DNA of 64,000 nt from Rhizobium lusitanum (GCF_014189535.1 NZ_CP050307.1:992001-1056000), one strand, 5' to 3'. Shown: positions 26,730-37,301, counted from the first letter of the stretch. Made by a program: numbers and translations. Notes: generated by a model not told the origin, from the sequence alone.

Positions 26730-28088
26730 ATGGATTTACGCGGCAAGACGCTGAGCGCATCGGGTTTTCATTCGCCCGAACGCGGTACCATCGATGTTCT
26801 GGACGACGTGCTGATCGAGATCGATGCCGACGGCGTGATCACCGCCGTTCATCGCCACGGCGATCCGAATTACCGGACCATCCGCGATGCGCGTGACGCC
26901 TCCGGCGAGCTGGTGACCCTGCCGGCTGGTTCTTATATCCTGCCCGGCTTCGTCGATCTGCATGTGCACGCCCCGCAATATCCGCAGCTCGGCGACGCGC
27001 TCGACGTGCCTCTTGAGGTTTGGCTTCAGAAATACACCTTCCCGCTGGAAGCGCGCTATCAGGACGCCGCCTTTGCCCGCCGCGTCTATGGCCTGCTGGT
27101 CGAAGACCTGCTGGCCAACGGCACGACGACTGCCCTCTATTTTGCCACCATCCATCAGGAGGCGACGCGGGTGCTGGTCGATACCTGCCTTGAAAAAGGT
27201 CAGCGTGCCCTGATCGGCAAGGTGGCGATGGACAATGCCGAGGAATGCCCGGACTATTATCGCGACCTGACGCCGGAGGAGGCGCTCGACGGCACACGGG
27301 CGCTGATCGATTACGTACGTGGCCATCCGGACAATCATGAAGGACGTGTCCTGCCGGTCGTCACGCCACGCTTCATTCCCTCCTGCACCGATGCGACGCT
27401 CGAAGGTCTCGGTGCCATCGCCAAGGAATGCGGCTGCCATGTGCAGACCCATTGCTCGGAGAGCGATTGGGCGCATGGCTATGTGCTCGCCCGCCATGGC
27501 ATGACGGATACGGATAGCCTCGATCGCTTCGGCCTCCTCGGACGAAAGACCGTGCTGGCGCATGCCAACTTTCTGACGGCGAAGGACATGGAGACCGTCA
27601 AGGCGCGCAAGGCAGCGGTAGCGCATTGCCCGCTGTCGAATGCCTATTTCGCCAATGCCGTCTTTCCCTTGCGGGCAGCTCTGGAAAAGGGGTTGCATGT
27701 CGGTCTTGGCACCGACATTTCCGGCGGCCCGAGCGCGTCGATGCTGGAAAACGCGCGCGGCGCGATCCTCGTCTCGCGGATGTTGCAAAGCGGCGTCGAC
27801 CCGAACCTGCCACCTGCCGCCCGCTCGACTTTCGGCCCGGCGCAGATCGATTTTCGCGATGCCTTTTACATCGCCACATCGGGCGGCGGCATCGCGCTCG
27901 ATCTGCCTGTGGGGCAGTTCGCGCCCGGCTATCAATTCGACGCCGTGCTCATCGACACCGAAGCAGAGAAAGGCACCGTCCGGCTGTTCGAAGACCGCGA
28001 TGAGGGCGAAGGCATCCTACAGAAAATCATCTACACAGCATCGAAACCAAACCTTACGACCACCTGGGTCGGCGGCCGCAAGGTCTAG
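26730..28088 (+). CDS. guaD: Guanine deaminase
   Basis: Amidohydrolase of 452 residues that converts guanine to xanthine and ammonia. The metal and substrate motifs are all present: PGFVDLHVHAPQYPQLG near residue 72, THCSES, LAHANFL and GTDISGG. Length is normal. It starts 11 bases after the oxygenase subunit stop and closes the rightward operon. With adenine deaminase in the divergent operon, imported purines would be taken to xanthine and hypoxanthine; no xanthine dehydrogenase gene is in the window. Confidence 0.95.
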   Translation: MDLRGKTLSASGFHSPERGTIDVLDDVLIEIDADGVITAVHRHGDPNYRTIRDARDASGELVTLPAGSYILPGFVDLHVHAPQYPQLGDALDVPLEVWLQKYTFPLEARYQDAAFARRVYGLLVEDLLANGTTTALYFATIHQEATRVLVDTCLEKGQRALIGKVAMDNAEECPDYYRDLTPEEALDGTRALIDYVRGHPDNHEGRVLPVVTPRFIPSCTDATLEGLGAIAKECGCHVQTHCSESDWAHGYVLARHGMTDTDSLDRFGLLGRKTVLAHANFLTAKDMETVKARKAAVAHCPLSNAYFANAVFPLRAALEKGLHVGLGTDISGGPSASMLENARGAILVSRMLQSGVDPNLPPAARSTFGPAQIDFRDAFYIATSGGGIALDLPVGQFAPGYQFDAVLIDTEAEKGTVRLFEDRDEGEGILQKIIYTASKPNLTTTWVGGRKV

Positions 28089-28099
28089 GGGCACCAAGA

Positions 28100-30370
28100 C
28101 TATGCTGCCTTGGTGATACGCACCGGCAGCGACTTATAGGATGGCGTGCCGCTTTGCTTGTCCTGATAGTCGATCGGGATCAGGCAATTCGCCTCCGGAT
28201 AATAGGCGGCGACAGAGCCCCGAGCGATATCGTAGGAAATCGCCGTCAGCTTCATCTGTCGCTTGCCACCGGAGGGCAAAGCCGTCGAGATCTCGACGAG
28301 ATCGCCGTGTTCCAAGCCGTTCGCCGCCAGATCCCCATCATTCATGAACAACACGTCGCGGCGGCCGAACACACCGCGATAGCGATCGTCAAGGCCATAG
28401 ATCGTCGTATTGTACTGGTCATGACTGCGAATGGTCGCGAGCTTCAGAATGCTCGCATCGGCAAGTTCCTTGTCCTCGTTGAGGCCCGGAAACAACAGGA
28501 ACTCGGCCTTGCCCGACGGCGTCTTCCAGATGCGCTCGGTCGGTCCGATCGGCAGGCGGAAGCCGCCGGGCACGCGAATACGCTCATTGTAGCGCTCGAA
28601 ATCGGGGAAGACGATTTCGATCTTGTCACGGATACGGTCGTAGTCGTCGACCAGATGCATCCACTCGACCTTGCTATTGGGCAATGTCGCCTGCGCCATG
28701 GCGGCAACGATCGCCGGCTCCGATCGCAACTCATCCGAAGCGGGTTTCAGCTTGCCGCGCGATGCATGCACCATCGACATGGAATCTTCGATCGTCACCG
28801 ATTGCGGGCCGGAAGCCTGGATGTCCACTTCGGTGCGCCCAAGCACCGGCAGGATGATTGATTCCTTGCCGATCAGCAGGTTCGAGCGGTTGAGCTTAGT
28901 GTTCATATGAACAGCGAGATCGAGCTTGCGCATAGCTTCGGCGCAGAGCTCTGGATCGGGAAGCGCGATGGCGAGATTGCCGCCGAGGCTCAACAGCACC
29001 TTCGAGCGACCCTCCGCCATGGCCTGCATGCCGGCAACCGCGTCATGCCCATGATGTTCCGGTGGCTTGAAGCCGAAAGCGCGCTCGATGCCGGCCAGCA
29101 GCGCCGCGTTGGGTTTTTCGGTGATCCCGACCGTGCGGTCGCCCTGAACGTTGGAATGGCCACGCAGCGGGCAGATGCCGGCGCCCGGCTTGCCGAAATT
29201 GCCGCGCAGCAGCAACAGATTAGCGATCTGCTGCACATTGTAGGTTCCCTTGGCATGCTGGGTAATGCCCATGCCGTAGGGAATGATCGTCGCCTTGGAT
29301 TTGACGTAGGCGTCGGCCACCCGTTCGAGATCGTCGCGTGTCAGGCCGGAGACGCGCTCGATATCCGCCCACTCGGTTTGCTTGAGATCGGCGGCGAGCG
29401 CTTCGAAGCCATTGGAGTGTTCGTCGATGAAGGCGCGATCGATCGCATCCGGCTGTGTCTCCGCCAGTACCAGTACCGCCTTCATGATGCCCTTGAGTGC
29501 CGCCGCGTCACCGCCGATCTTCACCTGATAATAGGAGGAGGCGATCCGTGTCGAACCGAGTGTGGCCATCTCGACCGGGCTCTGCGGATCGGCGAAGCGC
29601 TCGAGCGCCCGCTCCTTCAGCGGATTGAAGACGATGATCGGCACGCCGCGCTTCGAACATTCATGCAGCGTCCCCATCATGCGCGGATGGTTGGTGCCGG
29701 GGTTATGGCCCATCGAGATGATCAGGTCGCAATGGTCGAAATCGTCGAGCGACACCGTGCCCTTGCCGATGCCGATCGAATTCGGCAGGCCGGTGCTCGT
29801 CGCCTCGTGGCACATGTTGGAGCAATCGGGGAAGTTGTTGGTGCCGTATTCGCGTGCATAAAGCTGGAACAGGAAGGCGGCCTCGTTGGAGGCCCGGCCG
29901 GAGGTGTAGAACTCCACCATGTCCGGATCGGGCATACTGCGCATGACTTCGCCGATCCGGGTAAAGGCTGCCTCCCATTCGATCGGCTGGTATGTGTCGG
30001 TTGCGCGATCATAGGCTAGCGGATGCGTCAACCGGCCGGCATTCTCCAGATCGTAGTCGCTCCACTGGAGCAGCTCGGTCACGGTATGCTGGGCGAAGAA
30101 TTCGGGCGTCACGCGCTTGTTCGTCGCTTCCCAGGTCACGGCCTTGGCGCCGTTTTCGCAGAACTGGAAGGTCGAGGTATGTTCCTTGTCGGGCCAGGCG
30201 CAGCCGGGGCAATCGAAACCATCCGGCTTGTTGGTGCGAAACAGCAGCAGCGGCGCTTCGGTTACATCCATCTGCTCGCGGACGGCTTTCGCGGTGGCTT
30301 TAAGCGCACCCCAACCGCCGGCGGGGCCGCTATAGGGACGAATACCCGGGACTTCACGTTTCTGCACCAT
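28100..30370 (-). CDS. FdhF/YdeP-family molybdopterin oxidoreductase
   Basis: Molybdenum enzyme of 756 residues of the formate-dehydrogenase-like YdeP group. Near the N-terminus, CPGCAWPD and a later FCENGAKAV are typical of this group; the molybdenum-ligand region reads NMCHEATS. A C-terminal MopB-type domain runs from about residue 640. No small subunit, membrane anchor or FdhD-type gene accompanies it, so electron acceptor and substrate are unknown. In E. coli YdeP is linked to acid resistance. ATG 30370 was chosen for its GAAGGAG site. Convergent with guanine deaminase, ending 11 bases from it; a purine-related role is possible but unsupported. Confidence 0.8.
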   Translation of the reverse strand: MVQKREVPGIRPYSGPAGGWGALKATAKAVREQMDVTEAPLLLFRTNKPDGFDCPGCAWPDKEHTSTFQFCENGAKAVTWEATNKRVTPEFFAQHTVTELLQWSDYDLENAGRLTHPLAYDRATDTYQPIEWEAAFTRIGEVMRSMPDPDMVEFYTSGRASNEAAFLFQLYAREYGTNNFPDCSNMCHEATSTGLPNSIGIGKGTVSLDDFDHCDLIISMGHNPGTNHPRMMGTLHECSKRGVPIIVFNPLKERALERFADPQSPVEMATLGSTRIASSYYQVKIGGDAAALKGIMKAVLVLAETQPDAIDRAFIDEHSNGFEALAADLKQTEWADIERVSGLTRDDLERVADAYVKSKATIIPYGMGITQHAKGTYNVQQIANLLLLRGNFGKPGAGICPLRGHSNVQGDRTVGITEKPNAALLAGIERAFGFKPPEHHGHDAVAGMQAMAEGRSKVLLSLGGNLAIALPDPELCAEAMRKLDLAVHMNTKLNRSNLLIGKESIILPVLGRTEVDIQASGPQSVTIEDSMSMVHASRGKLKPASDELRSEPAIVAAMAQATLPNSKVEWMHLVDDYDRIRDKIEIVFPDFERYNERIRVPGGFRLPIGPTERIWKTPSGKAEFLLFPGLNEDKELADASILKLATIRSHDQYNTTIYGLDDRYRGVFGRRDVLFMNDGDLAANGLEHGDLVEISTALPSGGKRQMKLTAISYDIARGSVAAYYPEANCLIPIDYQDKQSGTPSYKSLPVRITKAA

Positions 30371-30510
30371 CGCTCGCTCCTTCAATTCTCTCCCAAGACT
30401 CCCTCCCCGAGCCTAGATTATTGACGAATATTCTTCGGACGTTAGCGAGTAAAGTGCAATAGATCGATCGCTCGTCGGCACGACAAAAAGGACGCTCGGG
30501 CGGTTGAAAC

Positions 30511-31476
30511 TCAGTTCTTGAAAACCAGACAGCTGCCGCCCTGTTGACGGATTTGGGCGCAAACCTGTTCCGCTTCCACACGCGTTTCCCGGCCGATGCG
30601 AGCGGCGTAGCGGACGCGAAAGCCGAAGCTGCCGTTGCGCTGGCGCACGATGAGCGGTTTCTCCTTGTTAAGCGGCGCGGAAAGCTTGCTGACATCCTGC
30701 GAAAAGAGGCTGCGGGCAACGGCGGGCTGAAAATGCTCTGCAAGCTGTACGCCCCAAGGTGCCCAAGGACGCTCCTGCTGCAATGCAACCTGCTTCAGCC
30801 GGCGCGTGCCGGCGAGCGCCATGCAGGCCTCCAGAAAGGGTTTGCCCTTGTCGAGTTCCGGCGCGGCGATCTCAGGAGGATCATCCTTCCATTGCTCGAC
30901 CGTATAGGCGGTGATCGCCGCCACGTAGCTGCGCGTCTCATAGGGAAGGCTGCCGGAATTGAGAAAATTCGCCAGACCATTTTCGCCGGCATTATAGGCT
31001 GCGGCCGCAAACCCCAGATTACCGAAACGGCCCCGCAATTCATCGAGATAGACGGCCGCCTTGCCCAGCGCTTCCAAGAGATCGTAGCTGTCGCGAACGC
31101 CGCGCAATCTCGCCGTTCCCGGCATAAACTGGGCAATGCCCTGTGCGCCCTTCGGGCTGATGGCATCGGGCCGAAACATACTCTCCCGCCAGATCAGCCG
31201 GGCGAGATAGTCTGGCGGAAGCTTGTTGGCCTGGGCGAAATAGTCGATCGCCCCGCAGAGATCACGATTGTAGCTTTCCTTGCGGATACAGAGCGTTTCG
31301 CCGGTATCGGTGATGAACGGTCCGGAGATGCAGAATGGCGGCGCCACGCTCCATTCGGGTTGCGCCCTTGCGGGAACAACGGCAGACAGCAAGACGCCGA
31401 ACGCAACAACGAAGCCTACGGTCTTTCTGACAAAGCCGGGCCGAAGCTGTCTGCCTGCCATTCGTGCGTAACCCAT
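30511..31476 (-). CDS. Secreted lytic murein transglycosylase with SPOR-like tail
   Basis: Periplasmic enzyme of 321 residues that cuts peptidoglycan to 1,6-anhydro-muropeptides. A signal peptide spans about residues 1-38 (cleavage after ARA). The SLT domain holds catalytic E98 in IWRESMF, then GIAQFMPGT (113-121) and AYNAGENG. The last 50-60 residues, with paired cysteines near the end (EQVCAQIRQQGGSC), look like a SPOR-type murein-binding domain. It sits next to anmK, whose substrate derives from products of this class of enzyme. The 91-base gap to anmK leaves open whether they share a transcript. Confidence 0.88.
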   Translation of the reverse strand: MGYARMAGRQLRPGFVRKTVGFVVAFGVLLSAVVPARAQPEWSVAPPFCISGPFITDTGETLCIRKESYNRDLCGAIDYFAQANKLPPDYLARLIWRESMFRPDAISPKGAQGIAQFMPGTARLRGVRDSYDLLEALGKAAVYLDELRGRFGNLGFAAAAYNAGENGLANFLNSGSLPYETRSYVAAITAYTVEQWKDDPPEIAAPELDKGKPFLEACMALAGTRRLKQVALQQERPWAPWGVQLAEHFQPAVARSLFSQDVSKLSAPLNKEKPLIVRQRNGSFGFRVRYAARIGRETRVEAEQVCAQIRQQGGSCLVFKN

Positions 31477-31567
31477 TGGAAACCGTCAAATCGCTAGCTC
31501 TGCTCTAGATAGCATCGATGCGCGATGACGAAAACCGTAAAGGCTGCAATGGCGACGGCGATACAAT

Positions 31568-32683
31568 CTATTCGGCAAGACGACCGCCGCGCATCGGCGC
31601 GGGCACACCTGTCGTACCGGGGAAGCTGATCGGAAGGCCCCGAAGCACACGCACAGCAAGGAATGCAAAGCATTCGGCCTCGACGGCATCACCGCGCCAG
31701 CCAAACATTTCGGCCCCGATCGGCGTTACGCCGGCGCGTGTCTCGAGCATCGACATAATCGTCGGATTGTGACGGCCGCCGCCGCTCACCACCAGCTTTT
31801 TCGGACGGCGTGGCAGCAGGTCCAGCGCTTTGCCGACGGCAGAGGCTGTAAAGGCGGAAAGCGTTGCCGCTCCATCCTCGATACCGAGCCCATCGGCCAT
31901 GGAGGCGCCGAAATCGAAGCGATCCAGCGATTTCGGATAGGGGGCGCTGAGATAAGGATGCTCCAGGAGCTTGGCGAGCCTGGCCTCATCCACCTTGCCG
32001 GCCCGGCCAAGTGCGCCATCGCGATCCATCTCACCGAGGCCATGGGATTTGATGAAGTCATTGAGCGGGGCATTGGCCGGCCCGGTGTCGAAGGCGACGA
32101 AATTGCCCTCGCCGTCCGACCAGGTAATATTGGCGACGCCACCGAGATTGAGGATGGCGGTGTCATCGCCGGTGCCCGCGCTGCGCAGCAAAGCGGTATG
32201 ATAGGCGGCGGCCAGCGGCGCACCCTGACCGCCTGCCCGCACATCGGCGGAACGGAAATCATAGGCGACCTTCGTGCCGAGGATGGAATGCATCAACTCG
32301 CCATCGCCGAGCTGGCGCGTATCGCCGAGGCGATCTTTCTGCGGGGCGCGATGCAGCACGGTCTGGCCATGGAAGCCGACCACGCCGATATCGGCCATGG
32401 TCAGGCCAAAGCCTTCGACAAGCTCCTTGACGGCAGCCGACTGGGCGCGCGTCAATGCCTCCTCGGCCTCCTTGAAGATGGCCGGCTCCGGTCCGTTGAA
32501 ATTCCAGACTCTTGCCTGCGCCAAGGTCTCTTCCAGCAGCCGCCTGATCCAGTCCGGATAGGGCGCCAGCGCATAGGGGCCGAATTCCGCGATCCGCTCG
32601 CCATCGGTCTTGATCAAGGCGACATCGATATTGCCGTCGAGAACGGTTCCGGTCATCAGACCGACTGCCCAGATTGGTTCCAT
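31568..32683 (-). CDS. anmK: Anhydro-N-acetylmuramic acid kinase
   Basis: Kinase of 371 residues that opens the anhydro ring of 1,6-anhydroMurNAc and phosphorylates it to MurNAc-6-phosphate. Family motifs: [16 protein letters not shown] at the N-terminus, GFHGQTVLH near residue 100 and a glycine-rich nucleotide site ([11 protein letters not shown]) near residue 325. ATG 32683 gives the family length; the frame remains open further left only as a shadow of the neighbouring gene. Ten bases separate it from the AmiE-like hydrolase upstream in the operon. Its product is the substrate of MurQ encoded at 38890-39813. Confidence 0.93.
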   Translation of the reverse strand: MEPIWAVGLMTGTVLDGNIDVALIKTDGERIAEFGPYALAPYPDWIRRLLEETLAQARVWNFNGPEPAIFKEAEEALTRAQSAAVKELVEGFGLTMADIGVVGFHGQTVLHRAPQKDRLGDTRQLGDGELMHSILGTKVAYDFRSADVRAGGQGAPLAAAYHTALLRSAGTGDDTAILNLGGVANITWSDGEGNFVAFDTGPANAPLNDFIKSHGLGEMDRDGALGRAGKVDEARLAKLLEHPYLSAPYPKSLDRFDFGASMADGLGIEDGAATLSAFTASAVGKALDLLPRRPKKLVVSGGGRHNPTIMSMLETRAGVTPIGAEMFGWRGDAVEAECFAFLAVRVLRGLPISFPGTTGVPAPMRGGRLAE

Positions 32684-32693
32684 GATCAAGCTC

Positions 32694-33713
32694 CTAAACT
32701 CTATTGACGAGATCGCCGACGCTCTGGCGAAGCATAAGGATCCCGCTGTCGAAATGGCGTGTCGGATGAATGCGGTTGGTGAGAAGGGTCCAGGCCCTGC
32801 CCTTGTCGAAATCGATCCAGAGGCCTGTGCCGGTAAAGCCGGTATGGCCGATTGTATCAGGCGAACATAGCTTGCCGCCGGACCAATCATCATAGGGACG
32901 CTCCCAGCCATGGGTGCGCGTCGCCGACAGTGGCGTCCGCATCAAGGTGATCGAGTGCCTGGCGGCACCGGTGCCAGTCAGCAATCCCTCGGCGAAATCG
33001 AGGACCGAGGCGACTGTTCCGAACAGGCCGGCATGACCGGCACCCTCTAATGCCGAGCAATTGTCGTCATGGACTTCGCCCGAGAGTACACGATGACGCC
33101 AGGTGCAGTCTTCCGTCGCAGCCGCCTGATCGGGCGCAGCGGAGAAGGCAAAACCGGGACCGGCGTCCATATCGCGGATCGTCTGCCCGGTTAGGCGCTC
33201 CAGCGCAAAGCCGAGCAGGATGAAGTTGATATCGGAATAGACCGGCGGACCGGACCGCCACTCGCGCTGCAGGATGAAGGCACGAAGCAGATCGGGGCTC
33301 TGGCCATAGGTATAGAGCGGCGCGACGGCGGGGAATGGCGTCTGGTGACCGAGGCATTCGCGGAAAGTCACCTTCCGCTCCCAGGCCGCGGCATCATATT
33401 GGCGCAGGTCCGGCAGCAGCGAAGTCAGCGGCGCGTCGAGATCGATTTTGCCTGCCTCCGCCAAAGCCAGAATACGTGGGGTGGTGAAGATGACCTTGGT
33501 CAGCGAGGCCAGATCGAACCATGTGTCGGTGAGCATCGGCCGCGTGACCGGAACTGTCTGCGCGGAGCCGACAGCACGGACCATGCGGCCGCCACCGAGA
33601 TCGACAATGCCGAGCACGCCGCCTGGAATACGCCCGGCCGCAATGGCGGCTTCGACAGGGGCGAATGCCCGGTCGAAACTCTGTGCGAAGTCCGTATTCC
33701 CCGCTGCCGTCAT
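32694..33713 (-). CDS. Beta-lactamase-fold serine hydrolase, AmiE/YbbE-like
   Basis: Hydrolase of 339 residues of the class C beta-lactamase/PBP fold: nucleophile motif S70-LTK73, YSDINF as the second motif, and HTGFTGTG as the KTG equivalent. No signal peptide. The position among murQ, anmK and an oligopeptide importer matches Bacillus subtilis, where the same fold (AmiE, formerly YbbE) cleaves MurNAc from L-Ala in recycled muropeptides; that role is proposed here. ATG 33713 was chosen for the AGGGGAG site just upstream. Confidence 0.8.
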   Translation of the reverse strand: MTAAGNTDFAQSFDRAFAPVEAAIAAGRIPGGVLGIVDLGGGRMVRAVGSAQTVPVTRPMLTDTWFDLASLTKVIFTTPRILALAEAGKIDLDAPLTSLLPDLRQYDAAAWERKVTFRECLGHQTPFPAVAPLYTYGQSPDLLRAFILQREWRSGPPVYSDINFILLGFALERLTGQTIRDMDAGPGFAFSAAPDQAAATEDCTWRHRVLSGEVHDDNCSALEGAGHAGLFGTVASVLDFAEGLLTGTGAARHSITLMRTPLSATRTHGWERPYDDWSGGKLCSPDTIGHTGFTGTGLWIDFDKGRAWTLLTNRIHPTRHFDSGILMLRQSVGDLVNRV

Positions 33714-33736
33714 CTCCCCTCCCCGCCGCTTCTCTC

Positions 33737-35479
33737 TCAAACTTCCGTCTGGGCCATATGATCCGCGGAAAACCGGCGCCATTCCGGCGCGTCCGGCTCG
33801 AAACCGAGCGGGCGCACAAGAGACGGAACCTGGCGCGTATCCAGCGCAAAACTCTCCCGCCGGCGCTCGACCGTCGGAACGGCCGAAATCAGCCGCCTGG
33901 TATAGGAATGTTTCGGTTCTGACAGGACCGAAGCGGCATCGCCGATCTCGACGATCTCTCCGGCATAGATCACGGCGATCCTGTGCGCAATCCGCTCCAC
34001 GACCGCCATGTCATGCGAGATGAACAGATAGGCGAGGCGATATTCGCGCTGCAATTCGATCAACAGCTCCAGAACCTGCGCCTGAACCGACACATCCAGC
34101 GCCGAAACGGCCTCGTCGAGCACTAGAACAGAGGGGTTCAGCATCAGCGCCCGGGCAATGCAGAGCCTCTGCCGTTGCCCGCCCGAGAACTCATGCGGAT
34201 AGCGCTCAAGGCTGTTTTCGGGCAGGCCGACGCGCTTCAGCAACTTGACCATCCTGTCGCGCGTCTCTCCGGAAGCCCGGCCGCTAGCAGCAATAACGGG
34301 TTCAGCCAGGATGCTATCGATGCGAAGCCGAGGATTGAGCGAGGCGTAAGGGTTCTGGAACACCATCTGCACGGCGCTCGTCCGATCCGTAGTCTTTCCA
34401 CCCTTCGCCGTAAACGTACCGCGTGTCGATTTCACCAGTCCGAGAATTGCCCGCGCCGTGGTGGATTTTCCCGAGCCGCTTTCACCGACGATTGCCAGCG
34501 TTTCGCCGGGCAGCAGATCGAAATCGACACCTTCGACCGCATGCACCGCCCCGGCCGAACGGCGAAAGAAACTGCCCGATACCGGAAAACGAACCGTCAG
34601 TCCCTCGACCTTGAGCGCGGGAGCCGGTTCAACCACTTCGTCGCGATTGAAATCCGATCGCGCCGCACGACCGGCCGAAAAATGCGGGACGGAGTGAAGG
34701 AGATGCTGCGTATAGGGATGCGTGGGCCTGTCGAGGATCTGGTTCAGCTCGCCCTGCTCGACAGCCTGCCCTGCCTGCATCACCATGACCTTGTCGGCAA
34801 TACCGGCAACGAGGCCGATATCATGGGTGATGAAGATCATCGACATGCCGGTTTCGCGCTTCAGTTCGGCAAGCAACGCCATGATTTGCGCCTGCACCGT
34901 CACGTCCAGCGCCGTCGTCGGTTCGTCGGCGATCAGCAGGCGCGGATTGCAGGCGAGCGCGGTCGCGATCATCACCCGCTGCAGCATGCCGCCGGAGAGT
35001 TGGTTCGGGCAATAGTTCAGCCGTCGCGCGGCATCGGGAATGCGGACGCGATCCAGAGCATCCTTGGCAGCAGCCCTCGCCTGGCGTCCAGTCAGCCCGC
35101 GATGCAGACGAAAGGACTCCTCGATCTGTGTGCCGATGGTCAGCACCGGATTGAGCGAGGTCATCGGCTCCTGAAAGATCATCCCAATCTCGGCGCCACG
35201 GATCTTCGTCAGCACCGCTTCCGACGCCGTCGTCAGGTCGAGAATGCTATTGTCAGCGCGCTTCAGCCTGATCGAACCGCCGACAATACGGCCGCCGCCG
35301 AAATCGACGAGGCGGTTGATCGACAGTGCGGTAACCGACTTGCCCGAGCCGCTCTCGCCGACGATGGCAAGCGTCTCGCCGGCGGCAAGATCAAAGCTGA
35401 CGCCACGGACGATCCTGTTGGCTTGCGGATTACGCCCAAAGCCCACCTCCAGATTGGAGACAGAAAGCAGAGGACTCAT
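33737..35479 (-). CDS. Peptide ABC transporter, fused DppD-DppF type ATPase
   Basis: Protein of 580 residues with two complete ATPase domains, each with Walker A (GESGSGKS), a signature ([16 protein letters not shown]) and Walker B. Such fusions occur in YejF and GsiA; the permease partners here are of ordinary Dpp/Opp size. ATG 35479 overlaps the permease stop by four bases. In a murein recycling operon it probably drives muropeptide or murein-peptide import (inference). Confidence 0.9.
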   Translation of the reverse strand: MSPLLSVSNLEVGFGRNPQANRIVRGVSFDLAAGETLAIVGESGSGKSVTALSINRLVDFGGGRIVGGSIRLKRADNSILDLTTASEAVLTKIRGAEIGMIFQEPMTSLNPVLTIGTQIEESFRLHRGLTGRQARAAAKDALDRVRIPDAARRLNYCPNQLSGGMLQRVMIATALACNPRLLIADEPTTALDVTVQAQIMALLAELKRETGMSMIFITHDIGLVAGIADKVMVMQAGQAVEQGELNQILDRPTHPYTQHLLHSVPHFSAGRAARSDFNRDEVVEPAPALKVEGLTVRFPVSGSFFRRSAGAVHAVEGVDFDLLPGETLAIVGESGSGKSTTARAILGLVKSTRGTFTAKGGKTTDRTSAVQMVFQNPYASLNPRLRIDSILAEPVIAASGRASGETRDRMVKLLKRVGLPENSLERYPHEFSGGQRQRLCIARALMLNPSVLVLDEAVSALDVSVQAQVLELLIELQREYRLAYLFISHDMAVVERIAHRIAVIYAGEIVEIGDAASVLSEPKHSYTRRLISAVPTVERRRESFALDTRQVPSLVRPLGFEPDAPEWRRFSADHMAQTEV

Positions 35480-36315
35480 GGGACTGCCCTCCGCATTTTC
35501 GGATCGAGAATATCGCGCAGCGCGTCGCCGAGCAGATTGAAGCCGAGGATGCTGATCATGATGGTGATGGCGGGGAAGATCAGCAGCCAGGGGGCTGTTT
35601 CCATCAGGTTGCGGCTGTCGCTCAGCATCAGCCCGAGCGAAGACGCCGGCGGTTGCGTGCCGAGGCCAAGGAAACTCAAGCCGGCTTCGGTCAGTAGCGA
35701 CCACGCCAGCGCCAGCGTGATCTGCACCGTCAGCGGCGCGACGAGGTTCAACAGCAGGTGCCGCGTCAGGATATAGCGCTTGCTGCTGCCGAAGGTGCGG
35801 GCGGCATCGACGAAATCGCGTGCTTTCAGCGAGAGCGCCGGGCCGCGCACGACGCGGGTGAAGATCGGCGTGTAAACGATGGCGATGGCAGCGACGCTGG
35901 TCCAGGTGCCGGGTCCGACGATGGCGATGATCAGGAGGGCAAGGAGGATGGCCGGGAAAGCCAGAAGTACATCCATCATCCGCATGATCACCCCATCCCA
36001 GCGCTTTCCGAACCAGGCGGCGGTCAAGCCCAGCACGGTGCCGATCAGGCTCGCGAGCGCAACCGAGAGGAAGGCGACGGTGAAGGATTCGCCGATCCCG
36101 TTCATCAGCCGGCTTGCGACATCACGGCCGAAGAGGTCGGTGCCCATCCAGTAGACGGCATTCGGCGAATGCAGCCGGTCGATCCGGTTCTGGGTCAGCG
36201 GATTGTGCGGCGTCAGCCCCAGCATGCCGAGAACGGCAAGCATGAAAAAGACCAGAACGATGATGCCGCCGATCCGGCCGCTCGTGTGCCCGAAAATGGC
36301 TCTGACGATGCGCAT
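35476..36315 (-). CDS. Peptide ABC transporter permease (DppC/OppC type)
   Basis: Inner-membrane permease of 279 residues with about six membrane segments and the coupling loop ending in DAARTFGSSKRYIL. ATG 36315 overlaps the stop of the upstream permease (TGATG). It is followed by the fused ATPase with a four-base overlap. Confidence 0.92.
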   Translation of the reverse strand: MRIVRAIFGHTSGRIGGIIVLVFFMLAVLGMLGLTPHNPLTQNRIDRLHSPNAVYWMGTDLFGRDVASRLMNGIGESFTVAFLSVALASLIGTVLGLTAAWFGKRWDGVIMRMMDVLLAFPAILLALLIIAIVGPGTWTSVAAIAIVYTPIFTRVVRGPALSLKARDFVDAARTFGSSKRYILTRHLLLNLVAPLTVQITLALAWSLLTEAGLSFLGLGTQPPASSLGLMLSDSRNLMETAPWLLIFPAITIMISILGFNLLGDALRDILDPKMRRAVP

Positions 36316-37274
36316 CAACCTTCTCCCAGACGAACGCGCGGATCGAGCGCGACATAGGCAAGGTCAACGAGAAGATTGACGATCATGAAGTTGAAGGCGA
36401 TGAACAGGACGCTGCCCTGCACCAGCGCGTAGTCACGTTGCAGGATGGCATCGAGCACCATGCGTCCAAGTCCCGGCAGGGCGTAGATCTGCTCGACCGG
36501 AACCGCCCCGCCAAGCAGATAGCCGAACTCGACGCCGCTCAGCGTCACCACCGGAATGAGCGCGTTCGGCAGCGCATGACGCCAGATGACGCCCCGCGCC
36601 AGCACGCCACGGCTCCGCGCGGTGCGGACATAATCATCGCTCAGGACATCGAGCATGGCGGAGCGCACGACGCGTGTGACGGAAGCCGCGAAGGCAAAGC
36701 CGAGCGTCAGCGCCGGCAGGATCATCTGCCCGAGATTTCCGAGGGGATCCTGCCAGATCGGCGTAAACGCGCCCATGGTCGGCAGCACCCCGAAGCCAGC
36801 CGAAAGCGCATAGATGATGAGAAGGCCGAGCACGAAATTCGGCGTGGACTGCCCGACCATGGCGGCGATACGCACCAGAAGATCGGACAGTTTCCCATTT
36901 CGTGTCGCGGCGAAGACACCGGCAGGCAGGCCGATCAGGAGCGCAATGACCATGGAGAGCAGGGCAAGCTCAAGGGTCAGCGGAAACCGCTCGAGAATGA
37001 TATCGAGCACCGGCTTGCCGTAAGTGACGGAGAGGCCGAGATTGCCCTGCAGCAAGCCGAACAGCCAGCGCCAGTACTGCACGAACCACGACTGGTCGAT
37101 GCCGAAATAGGCGGAAAGCGCCTGTCGTTGCTCCGGCGTCAGCAGGCCCGCATTGGTTCCCAGCATCGCCGTGATCGCGTCGCCCGGCACCAGCCGGATA
37201 GCGATGAACACGAGGACGGACACCCCCAGCATGATCAGCGGGAATGTCATCAGCCGGCGTGCCAGATACCCCAT
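36315..37274 (-). CDS. Peptide ABC transporter permease (DppB/OppB type)
   Basis: Inner-membrane permease of 319 residues, beginning with the family's conserved first helix (YLARRLMTFPLIMLGVSV). Coupling loop VRTARSRGVLARGVIW near residue 215. Lies 27 bases after the binding-protein gene and overlaps the second permease by one base. Confidence 0.92.
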   Translation of the reverse strand: MGYLARRLMTFPLIMLGVSVLVFIAIRLVPGDAITAMLGTNAGLLTPEQRQALSAYFGIDQSWFVQYWRWLFGLLQGNLGLSVTYGKPVLDIILERFPLTLELALLSMVIALLIGLPAGVFAATRNGKLSDLLVRIAAMVGQSTPNFVLGLLIIYALSAGFGVLPTMGAFTPIWQDPLGNLGQMILPALTLGFAFAASVTRVVRSAMLDVLSDDYVRTARSRGVLARGVIWRHALPNALIPVVTLSGVEFGYLLGGAVPVEQIYALPGLGRMVLDAILQRDYALVQGSVLFIAFNFMIVNLLVDLAYVALDPRVRLGEG

Positions 37275-37301
37275 GAAACGTCCTCTAGGTCAGGCTTTCC
37301 A

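Noticed and set aside
17465..28088. Reductase gene for the split Rieske oxygenase
   Set aside because: Searched for FAD/FMN, NAD and plant-type ferredoxin motifs in the locus; none found. The betaine reductase at 5016 is far away and belongs to another operon.
28907..30019. Rightward open frame of 370 codons
   Set aside because: Antisense to the FdhF/YdeP-type gene; no family pattern.
34175..35776. Rightward open frame of 533 codons
   Set aside because: Antisense to the fused ATPase and permease genes.
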